DNA of 64,000 nucleotides, from positions 17,600 through 81,599 of the forward strand of contig DJJU01000003.1 of the NCBI GenBank assembly GCA_002434305.1. Direction: 5' to 3'. Below are positions 51,983 through 59,066 of this stretch, piece after piece (position 1 is the first letter of the stretch; the number at the start of each line of letters is the position of its first letter). The notes beneath the pieces are model-generated. The model was not told the origin of the DNA. It did not search any database and worked only from the letters and a program-made list of their open reading frames with translations. Made by a program: the position numbers and the translations under genes. Source of the DNA: Alicycliphilus sp. UBA6560 (lineage in GTDB: Bacteria > Pseudomonadota > Gammaproteobacteria > Burkholderiales > Burkholderiaceae_C).

Positions 51983-52882
51983 CTACGCCGCCCCTACCTG
52001 CTGCAGCGCCTGCTGCAGGCTGCGGGTGAAGGCGCGCACCGTCAGCGGCTGCGCCCGCTGGGCCGCGCGCAGGGCGTGCACGCCGGTGGTGATGGCCGGC
52101 ACCACGGGCAGCACGTCCACCCGCGTGCGGTCGGCCGACGCGGCGGTGCAGCCATCGACCAGCGCCACGCCCATGCCGTGCTGCGCCAGCGCCAGGGCCA
52201 CGTGGTAGGTCTGCACGGTGACCACCGGCACGAGCGGCGCGGCCTGCTCGCCCAGGGCGTGCTCCAGCACCATGCCCAGCGGGTCGCGGCCGTCCAGGGC
52301 GATCAGCGGCAGGCCGGCCAGGGCCGGTAGCTCCACGGCCTGGCCCTGCAGCGTGGCGGCGTCCAGCATGCCCTTGGGCGCCACGCACATCAGGCGGCGT
52401 TCGGCCAGCCGCTCCTGCGCCAGTGCCGGGTGGCTGGCGGCGTGCAGGGTGTAGCCCACGTCCGCCTCCTGCAGCACCAGGGCTGAGATGATCTGCGGCG
52501 TGTGCAGCGCCTGGTGCTGCACCAGAACGTCCGGATGCCGTGCGCGGAACAGCTGCATGGCGCGCGGAAAGATCTCATGGCCCAGGCTGGGCACGGTGAG
52601 CACGCGCAGCACGCCGCGCCCGGCCTTCAGCCCGGCGGCCAGGCGCTGCACGTCGTCCAGCTGGTCGAACAGCCGCTCGATATGCGGGTGCAGGGCCAGC
52701 GCCTCGGGCGTGGGCTGCAGCCGCCCGGCGGTGCGCGCGAACAGGGCGAAGCCCAGCTGCAGCTCGGCGTGCTGCAGCGTGCGGCTGACGGCCGGCTGCG
52801 TCACGTTCAGCGTGCGTGCCGCAGCGCTCACGCTGCCGGTGCGCATGATGGCGTTGAACACTTCGATGTGGCGCAGACGCAT
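51983..52882 (-). CDS. LysR-family transcriptional regulator
   Basis: LTTR of 299 residues. The N-terminal winged helix has the standard pattern MRLRHIEVFNAIMRTGSVSA and AARTLNVTQPAVSRTLQ, followed by a periplasmic-binding-protein-like effector domain (QEADVGYTLHAASHPALAQE). It is convergent with the DadA-like gene, with stop codons 12 bases apart, so it could control that gene, the TAXI genes, or both. LysR members near amino-acid oxidases are often inducer-activated. Confidence 0.93.
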   Translation of the reverse strand: MRLRHIEVFNAIMRTGSVSAAARTLNVTQPAVSRTLQHAELQLGFALFARTAGRLQPTPEALALHPHIERLFDQLDDVQRLAAGLKAGRGVLRVLTVPSLGHEIFPRAMQLFRARHPDVLVQHQALHTPQIISALVLQEADVGYTLHAASHPALAQERLAERRLMCVAPKGMLDAATLQGQAVELPALAGLPLIALDGRDPLGMVLEHALGEQAAPLVPVVTVQTYHVALALAQHGMGVALVDGCTAASADRTRVDVLPVVPAITTGVHALRAAQRAQPLTVRAFTRSLQQALQQVGAA

Positions 52883-52914
52883 GGCGGGCGATTATGGGCA
52901 TCTACACTGGCCGC

Positions 52915-53109
52915 ATGGTGCGCTGGCTCATCGTCGTCTTCCTGGCCCTGGTGCTGATCGAGGGGCTGGCCCCGTGGCTGCGCCGCCTGGGGCTGGGGCG
53001 GCTGCCGGGGGATTTCCACTTCCGCCTGTTCGGGCGCGAATGGTCGGTGCCGCTGGCCAGCACGGTGGTGCTCAGCTCGCTGGTGGCGCTGGCCGTGAAG
53101 TGGCTGTGA
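52915..53109 (+). CDS. DUF2905 small membrane protein
   Basis: A 64-residue inner-membrane protein. Two hydrophobic segments (LIVVFLALVLIEGLAPWL and STVVLSSLVALAVKWL) flank the family loop GRLPGDFHFRLFGREWSVPL. ATG 52915 gives the usual length; ATG 52894 would add seven residues. The start is 7 bases after a -10-like TACACT, so the message may be leaderless. It is divergent from the LysR gene, 32 bases apart. Function unknown. Confidence 0.85.
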   Translation: MVRWLIVVFLALVLIEGLAPWLRRLGLGRLPGDFHFRLFGREWSVPLASTVVLSSLVALAVKWL

Positions 53110-53117
53110 AAGTTTGA

Positions 53118-53170
53118 GTGTTTTTGGCCTCCAGCCCTTGCTGAGTAAGCGCCGGCAGCTATTAAAAACG
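53118..53170. repeat. Dispersed repeat family A, intergenic copy
   Basis: TTTTTGGCCTCCAGCCCTT, loop GCTGAGT, AAGCGCCGGCAGCTATTAAA on the plus strand. It fills the space after the DUF2905 stop and before the ROK kinase gene. Confidence 0.88.
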
Positions 53171-53234
53171 GAGTGATCCGCGCTGGTGCCATTGGCTGAC
53201 AGCGCCGCCGGCCGGCGCGCCGCATGATGGCGGC

Positions 53235-54242
53235 ATGGCGCAGACTCCCGCTTCCTCCTCTTCCAACGGCCTGCTGGCCGGCATCGACATCGGCGGCACC
53301 AAGGTGGCCGTGTGCCTGGCTCGCCCGGGTGGCGCGGGTGCCGCGCCGCAGATCCTGGACCGCGTGCACCAGCCCACCGCCAAGACGGGCGGCCCGGACG
53401 CCCTGGCGCGCCAGGCGCTGGCGCTGCTCGATGAGGTCTGCGCCCGCCAGCAGCTGGGGCGCGCGCAGCTGGCCGGCGTGGGTGTCTCCAGCTGCGGACC
53501 CTTCGTCAAGCAGGGGGGGCACATCGAGGTGGCCAACCCCAACATCTGCGGCGGCCTGGCCGGCGCGGCCGATGGGCCGCAGGACAACGACTGGGTGCAG
53601 GTGCCCCTGCAGGCCCCGCTGGCCCAGGCCCTGGGCGGCACACCGCTGCACATCGCCAACGACGCCGTCGCCGCCCTGGAGGCCGAGCGCCGCTGGGGCG
53701 CCCTGACCGGCGTGGACGACTGCGCCTATGTCACATGGAGCACCGGCGTGGGCGTGGGCCTGTGCGTGGACGGCCGCGTGCTGGCCGGGCGCAACGGCAA
53801 CGCCGGCCACGCGGGCCATACCTTCGTGGGCGACGTGTCCGGGAGTGCCCCGGTGTGCGGCTGCGGCAACCGCGGCGACGTGGAGTCGCTGGTGGGCGGC
53901 GGCTCGCTGGCCGCCCGGCTGGGCGTGGAGGGGCCGGCGCTGCTGGCTGCCGCCCAGCGGGGCGACGCGCAGGCACTGGCCCAGGTGCGCGGCCTGTGCA
54001 CGCTGATGGGGCGGCTGCTCTACAACCTGGTGGCCACGCTGGACCTGGCGCGCATCAGCCTGGGCGGTGCGGTCTTTCTGCACCACCAGGCGCTGCTGCT
54101 GGCGCTGCTGCGCGAACAGCTGCACCAGCACTTTCCCGTGCTGACGCGCGGCGTGCAACTCGTGCCCGCCGGCCTGGGTGCGCAGGTGGGCGACTACGCG
54201 GCGCTGGCGCTGCTGTCAGGGCAGGCCAGCGGCACCCGCTAG
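53235..54242 (+). CDS. ROK-family sugar kinase (glucokinase-like)
   Basis: Cytoplasmic sugar kinase or repressor-kinase family protein, 335 residues. The ATP-binding signature GIDIGGTKVAVCLA is at the N-terminus; the catalytic Asp is in HIANDAVAALEAERRWGA; the zinc loop reads CGCGNRGDVESLVGG, in which the third Cys of the usual pattern is replaced by Asp. No DNA-binding domain is present, so it is a kinase rather than a NagC-type repressor. Convergent with otsA, with stop codons overlapping in CTAG. Position suggests phosphorylation of glucose released from trehalose. Confidence 0.87.
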   Translation: MAQTPASSSSNGLLAGIDIGGTKVAVCLARPGGAGAAPQILDRVHQPTAKTGGPDALARQALALLDEVCARQQLGRAQLAGVGVSSCGPFVKQGGHIEVANPNICGGLAGAADGPQDNDWVQVPLQAPLAQALGGTPLHIANDAVAALEAERRWGALTGVDDCAYVTWSTGVGVGLCVDGRVLAGRNGNAGHAGHTFVGDVSGSAPVCGCGNRGDVESLVGGGSLAARLGVEGPALLAAAQRGDAQALAQVRGLCTLMGRLLYNLVATLDLARISLGGAVFLHHQALLLALLREQLHQHFPVLTRGVQLVPAGLGAQVGDYAALALLSGQASGTR

Positions 54243-55675
54243 CGCGTGCCGCTGTGCGAGCGCGCCGCACGGGGCGCGACGGGCGGGGCGGACAGCACCT
54301 CGTCCTGCACGCCCAGCGCGCCCAGGAAGCTGCGGCGCCACCAGTGCACGTCCTGTTGCCGGATGCGCTCCATCAGCCGGGCATGGCGCTGCTGGCGTTC
54401 GGGCAAGGGCATGCGCAGGGCGGTCTGGATGGCCTCGGCCATGCCCTGGGTGTCGTAGGGATTGACCAGCAGCGCCTCCTTGAGCTGCTCGGCCGCGCCG
54501 GCGAAGCGCGACAGCACCAGCACGCCGGGGTCCTGGGGGTCCTGCGCCACCACGTATTCCTTGGCCACCAGGTTCATCCCGTCGCGCAGCGGCGTGACCA
54601 GACCCACGCGCGCCACGCGGCACAGGCCGGGTACGCGCTTTCTGGCCACGGTGCGGTGGATGTAGCGCAGCGGCATCCAGTCCAGATCGCCGAAGTCGCC
54701 GTTGATGGCGCCGCACAGCCCCTCCAGCTCCTGGCGCAGGTCGGCGTAGGCGTGCACGTCGTCGCGCGAGGGCGAGGCGATCATGATCAGCGTGGCGCTG
54801 TGCTCGTTCTCGGGGTAGCGTTCCAGCAGCTCGCGGAAGGCGCGCACGCGCTGCGGGATGCCCTTGGAGTAGTCCAGCCGGTCGATGCCCAGCAGCAGCT
54901 GGCGGCGCGAATACTCCTGGCGCATGGCCTCGTAGGTCTGCACGGCGTCCGCCCCGCGGCCCAGGCGCTCGAACTCCTGCACGTCGATGCCGATGGGAAA
55001 GGCGCCCACCTGCAGCTGCCGGCCATGGCTGGCAAAACGGTTCTCGCCCAGCCGCTCGGCTTCGCTCTCGTCCTGCAGGTAGCGGCCGAAGTGGGCCACG
55101 TCGGCCTGGCTTTGCAGGCCTACCAGGTCATACGCGAAGAACGAGCGCATCAGCCACTCGTGGTGCGGCAACGCGGCCAGGATCAGCGGTGGCGGCACGG
55201 GGATGTGCAGGAAAAAACCGATGCGCTGGCGACACCCCAGCGCGCGCAGCTCCGCCGCCAGCGGGATCAGGTGGTAGTCGTGCACCCAGATCACGTCGTC
55301 GTCCCGCAGCAGCGGCAGCAGCTTGCGCGCGAACAGACGGTTCACGCGGCGGTAGCCCTCCACGTAGTCGCTGCGAAAGTCCGCCAGGTCCAGCCGGTAG
55401 TGAAAGACCGGCCACAGCACGCTGTTGGAGTAGCCCTGGTAGTAGCTGGCGAAGTCCTCCTCGGCCAGGTCCACCGTGGCCAGGGTGACGCGCCCGGCCT
55501 GGCGCTCGTGCAGTTGGCCTTCACCGGGCGCGCCGCCCGGCACCACCGTGCCGCTCCAGCCAAACCACAGCCCGCCCGTGCGGTTCAAGGTATCGCCCAG
55601 CGCCACCGCCAGCCCGCCGGCGGCGGGGCGGCGCGGGTCGGCCAGCCGGTTGGAAACGACTACAAGTCGGCTCAT
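54239..55675 (-). CDS. otsA: Trehalose-6-phosphate synthase
   Basis: GT-B glycosyltransferase joining UDP-glucose and glucose-6-phosphate. The 478-residue product starts MSRLVVVSNRLADPRRPAAG and shows GLWFGWSGTVV, VIWVHDYHLIPLAAELRA, LLLGIDRLDYSKGIPQRVRA and TPLRDGMNLVAKEYVVAQ, all classical OtsA motifs. AGGAGG seven bases upstream decides the ATG at 55675. It lies downstream of the GH15 and otsB genes on the same strand, separated by a 210-base gap containing a family B repeat. Confidence 0.96.
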   Translation of the reverse strand: MSRLVVVSNRLADPRRPAAGGLAVALGDTLNRTGGLWFGWSGTVVPGGAPGEGQLHERQAGRVTLATVDLAEEDFASYYQGYSNSVLWPVFHYRLDLADFRSDYVEGYRRVNRLFARKLLPLLRDDDVIWVHDYHLIPLAAELRALGCRQRIGFFLHIPVPPPLILAALPHHEWLMRSFFAYDLVGLQSQADVAHFGRYLQDESEAERLGENRFASHGRQLQVGAFPIGIDVQEFERLGRGADAVQTYEAMRQEYSRRQLLLGIDRLDYSKGIPQRVRAFRELLERYPENEHSATLIMIASPSRDDVHAYADLRQELEGLCGAINGDFGDLDWMPLRYIHRTVARKRVPGLCRVARVGLVTPLRDGMNLVAKEYVVAQDPQDPGVLVLSRFAGAAEQLKEALLVNPYDTQGMAEAIQTALRMPLPERQQRHARLMERIRQQDVHWWRRSFLGALGVQDEVLSAPPVAPRAARSHSGTR

Positions 55676-55780
55676 ACACATCCTCCTAGGTATTGTTCGT
55701 CGTACTGCGGGCGCATGGGATGACCCTTTCCAGGTACGCATCAACCGCAAGCTCAGCAATCGCGCCCGCCAGGCGCGGAC

Positions 55781-55882
55781 CGCCGTGCAAGGGCCGCCCC
55801 GCAGCACTGGCGGTGTCCCGCTTCCCGAAAGGCGTAGCCATTCGAGAGAAGGGGGAAGCGCCGCAGGCGCTCACGGGGATGC
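55781..55882. repeat. Dispersed repeat family B, copy 1
   Basis: Shares with copy 2 (61078-61198) the segments CCGTGCAAG, TCCC-CTT, GCGTAGC, AGAGAAGGG-GAAGCG and CGCTCA-GGGG. It starts about 100 bases upstream of otsA and abuts the stop of the GH15 gene. The remainder of the 210-base gap holds no gene. Confidence 0.75.
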
Positions 55883-55885
55883 CCT

Positions 55886-57715
55886 CTATATGACGCTATC
55901 CCAGGGAGCGGACAGGCGCATGGCGGCGTTGATCAGCCCCACCATGGAGTACGTCTGTGGGAAGTTGCCCCACATCTCGCCGGTGCCGGCGTGCGTGTCC
56001 TCGGACAGCAGGCCCAGCGGGTTGCGCACGGCCAGCATGGACTCGAAGATCTCGCGGGCCTGATCGCGCCGGCCGACGCGCGCCAGGGCATCGATGCGCC
56101 AGAAGGTGCAGATGTTGAACGAGGTCTCGGGCTTGCCGAAGTCGTCCGCCGCCTCGTAGCGGCGCATGAAGGGGCCGTCACACAGCACCTGCTCCATCAC
56201 GTCCAGGGTGCGCATGAAGCGCTCGTCGCGCGCATTGACCAGGCCGACCTCGGCCATCAGCAGCACGCTGGCGTCCAGCTCGCGTCCGCCGAAGCTTTCG
56301 GCGAACACGCCGCGCTCGGCGTTCCATGAGCGCGCCAGAATCTCCTCCTGCATGCGCTGCGCGTGAGCGGCCCAGTAGGCGGCGCGCTCGGGCAGCAGCA
56401 GGGCGTGGGCGATCTTTGCCAGCCGGTCGCAGGCGGCCCAGCTCATCAGGGCCGACGAGGTATGGATGCGCGCGCGCGTGCGCAGCTCCCACATGCCGGC
56501 GTCGGGCGTGCCGTAGACCTGCACGGCCAGCTCGCCGATGCGCTCCAGCCGCGAGAACTCGGCCGCGCCCGAGGGCTGCAGCAGCCGCCGGTCGTGGAAG
56601 GCCTGGGCCGAGCCCAGGACGATGTTGCCGTACACGTCGTGCTGGAAGTGCTCGGCCGCCTGGTTGCCTACGCGCACCGGCCCCATGCCGCGGTAGCCGG
56701 CCATGTGCGGCACGAAGGACTCGGGCAGGTCGTGCTCCAGCCCGATGCCATACAGGGGCTGGATGTGGCCTTCGCCCGCCTTGACCACGATGTTGGCCAG
56801 CCAGCGCAGATAGTCCTCCATGGTGCCCACTTCGGACAGGCTGTTGAGCGCGCGCACCACGAAGAAGGCATCGCGCAGCCAGCAGTAGCGGTAGTCCCAG
56901 TTGCGCCCGCTGTTGGCCGATTCGGGGATGCTGGTGGTCATGGCCGCGACGATGGCGCCGGTGTCCTCGAACAGGCTCATCTTCAGCGTGATGGCAGCGC
57001 GGATCACCGCCTCCTGCCACTGCAGCGGCAGGTGCAGCCGCATGGTCCAGTGCTTCCAGTAGCTGACAGTCTCCTGCTCCCAATAGCGGGCAGTGTCGGC
57101 GATGCCCTCGTTCAATGTCTCGTCCGCGCCCAGGATGAAGTTGTGGTCGCGCGAGACGATGAACGGCTCGCCCGAGAGCACGTAGGGCACGGGCGCATCG
57201 GTGGTCAGACGCAGGATGAGGGCGCCGCCCACGTAGCGGATGTGATGGCTGCCGCGGGTCAGCGTGGGCGTGGTTTCGCCCCAGTCGTAGCGCACGTTCA
57301 AGTGCACGCGGATGCGCGGCGAGCCGCGCACCACGCGCAACCGCCGCACCAGCGACACCGGCCGGAAAAAGCGCGAGCGCGAGTGAAAGCGCGGGCAGAA
57401 GTCCGTGACCTCCAGGCAGTTGCCGGCGGTGTCGGTCATGCGCGTGCGCAGCACGGCGGTGTTGGGCTCGTACCACTGCTCGCTGGAGGCGAAATTTTCC
57501 AGCTCGATGGCGAAGCGCCCCGCGTCCGCGCCCGGATGGATGAGGGCGTTGAACACCGGGTCGCCGTCAAAGCGCGGCATGCAGGCCCAGACGATGGCGG
57601 CGCGTGCGTCCACCAGCGCGCTGATGGTGCAGTTGCCGATCATGCCCAGCGCCAGCGAGGGCGTGGCCGTGCCAGGCGCGTGGGGGGCGTTCTCGCCGTC
57701 CGCGGTAGCCGTCAT
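55886..57715 (-). CDS. GH15-family glycoside hydrolase (glucoamylase/trehalase-like)
   Basis: A 609-residue (alpha/alpha)6-barrel glycosidase. Family signatures: LALGMIGNCTISALVDARAA at the N-terminus, SANSGRNWDYRYCWLRDAFF (about 265-285), and the C-terminal ETSFNICTFWRIDALARVGR with GLLSEDTHAGTGEMWGNFPQ (general acid/base region). In mycobacteria a GH15 enzyme is a trehalase, so with otsA/otsB beside it hydrolysis of trehalose is at least as likely as glucoamylase activity. Start ATG 57715 overlaps the otsB stop codon as ATGA. Confidence 0.9.
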   Translation of the reverse strand: MTATADGENAPHAPGTATPSLALGMIGNCTISALVDARAAIVWACMPRFDGDPVFNALIHPGADAGRFAIELENFASSEQWYEPNTAVLRTRMTDTAGNCLEVTDFCPRFHSRSRFFRPVSLVRRLRVVRGSPRIRVHLNVRYDWGETTPTLTRGSHHIRYVGGALILRLTTDAPVPYVLSGEPFIVSRDHNFILGADETLNEGIADTARYWEQETVSYWKHWTMRLHLPLQWQEAVIRAAITLKMSLFEDTGAIVAAMTTSIPESANSGRNWDYRYCWLRDAFFVVRALNSLSEVGTMEDYLRWLANIVVKAGEGHIQPLYGIGLEHDLPESFVPHMAGYRGMGPVRVGNQAAEHFQHDVYGNIVLGSAQAFHDRRLLQPSGAAEFSRLERIGELAVQVYGTPDAGMWELRTRARIHTSSALMSWAACDRLAKIAHALLLPERAAYWAAHAQRMQEEILARSWNAERGVFAESFGGRELDASVLLMAEVGLVNARDERFMRTLDVMEQVLCDGPFMRRYEAADDFGKPETSFNICTFWRIDALARVGRRDQAREIFESMLAVRNPLGLLSEDTHAGTGEMWGNFPQTYSMVGLINAAMRLSAPWDSVI

Positions 57716-58464
57716 GGCGTGGCCTCGCAGGCGTCGGTGGTCAGAGCCAGTGCGGCGCCGTGCAGCCAGTCGCGCACCGCCGCGGGCGAGGGAATGCGCG
57801 TGCGCGCTGCCGTCTCGCCGGCGCCCACTTTTAGCCCCGTGCCGCCCAGGGCCTGCACGGCGGCGAAACCGTCTTCGTCCGTCACGTCGTCGCCCACGAA
57901 CAGCGGCACCCGGCCGGCAAAGGGCGGTTGCTGCATCAGGCGGGCAATCGCCCGGCCCTTGCCGGTGCCGGCGGGCTTGATCTCGTACACGCATTTGCCG
58001 GCCAGCAGCTCGGCGCCGGGCAGCTCGGCCACGGCCTGCGCCACCGTGTCGTGGCACAGCTGCCGCAGGTGCGGCGCCTGGCGGTAGTGGAGGGCCACGC
58101 CGGCGCTCTTGCGCTCCACCAGTAGGCCGGGATGGCGGGCGGCCAGGCCGTCCAGGGTGTGCAGCAGGGCACTCAGCGGCAGCGTGGGCACGGCCGGGCC
58201 GTCCGCCGTGGACAGCCGCAGCTGTGCGCCGTGCTCGCAGGCCAGAGGCAAGTCCAGCGTGCCCAGGAAGCGGTCCATGTCGGCCAGGGTGCGCCCGGTG
58301 ACGATGGCCAGCGCCCCGCCCAGCACGTGGTGCAGTGTGCGCAGATCCTGCGCCAGGCCTGGGGCCAGGCGAACGGCGTCGGGCTGCGGCGCAAGGTCGG
58401 CCAGGGTGCCGTCGAAGTCGAGAAACAGCGCGTGGCGCCGTGTGAGCGGAGGTGGAAACAGCAT
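57712..58464 (-). CDS. otsB: Trehalose-6-phosphate phosphatase
   Basis: HAD-superfamily phosphatase producing trehalose, 250 residues. Motif I is LFLDFDGTLADLAP (Asp16 nucleophile, Asp18), motif II region AIVTGRTLADMDRFLG, and motif IV PLFVGDDVTDEDGFAAV. The start is ATG 58464 (MLFPPPLTRRHALF), just ahead of motif I. First gene of the otsB-GH15-(gap)-otsA minus-strand group; trxC diverges 143 bases upstream. Confidence 0.95.
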   Translation of the reverse strand: MLFPPPLTRRHALFLDFDGTLADLAPQPDAVRLAPGLAQDLRTLHHVLGGALAIVTGRTLADMDRFLGTLDLPLACEHGAQLRLSTADGPAVPTLPLSALLHTLDGLAARHPGLLVERKSAGVALHYRQAPHLRQLCHDTVAQAVAELPGAELLAGKCVYEIKPAGTGKGRAIARLMQQPPFAGRVPLFVGDDVTDEDGFAAVQALGGTGLKVGAGETAARTRIPSPAAVRDWLHGAALALTTDACEATP

Positions 58465-58607
58465 CGCCGGGAACCGTATCAGGACGTACGCGCTCGCCGT
58501 GTAGGCCGGGGGCCCAAGCTGGTGTCTGCCGGCCAAGCGGGGCCGGCCGGTTGAAAAAGCCCTGCCCGGCCTGCAGCTGCAGGGCCACCTTCCGATCCGC
58601 AAAAGCC

Positions 58608-59066
58608 ATGACCCAGACCGCCCACCCCACCTCCGCCACGGCGCTGCACGTTGTCTGCCCGCATTGCCACACCACCAACCGCGTGCAGTCCGCGCAGCTG
58701 GCCTCGCAGCCGGATTGCGGCAGCTGCCACCAGCCGCTGTTCACCGGCGAGCCGCTGGCGTTGGACGGTGCCCGCTTCGACAGGCACGTGGGCCGCAGCC
58801 AGATTCCCGTGGTGGTGGACTTCTGGGCGCCCTGGTGCGGGCCTTGCCGGCAGATGGCGCCGGCCTTCGCCCAGGCGGCGCGGCAGCTGGAGCCGCAGGT
58901 GCGCTTGGCCAAACTGGACACCGAGGCCGATCCCCAGGTGGCCGGGCGCTATGCCATCCGCAGCATCCCGACCATGATCGTTTTCAAGGGCGGGCAGGAG
59001 GTGGCGCGCATCTCCGGTGCGCTGGGCGCCGCCGACATCGTGCGCTGGGTGCAGTCAAACGTCTGA
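58608..59066 (+). CDS. trxC: Thioredoxin 2 (TrxC)
   Basis: Zinc-containing thioredoxin reducing cytosolic disulfides under oxidative stress. The 152-residue protein has two N-terminal Cys pairs for zinc (VVCPHCHTTN and DCGSCHQPLF) and the redox WCGPC at about 76-80 (FWAPWCGPCRQMAPAF). Length and domain order match E. coli TrxC (139). ATG 58608 begins MTQTAHPTSATALH. It is convergent with cca and their coding ends overlap by 12 bases. Confidence 0.94.
   Translation: MTQTAHPTSATALHVVCPHCHTTNRVQSAQLASQPDCGSCHQPLFTGEPLALDGARFDRHVGRSQIPVVVDFWAPWCGPCRQMAPAFAQAARQLEPQVRLAKLDTEADPQVAGRYAIRSIPTMIVFKGGQEVARISGALGAADIVRWVQSNV

Noticed and set aside
55886..58921. A 1011-codon open frame covering the GH15 gene and otsB region
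   Set aside because: Only the part after 57715 has GH15 motifs; the upstream part is a shadow of otsB and trxC on other frames.
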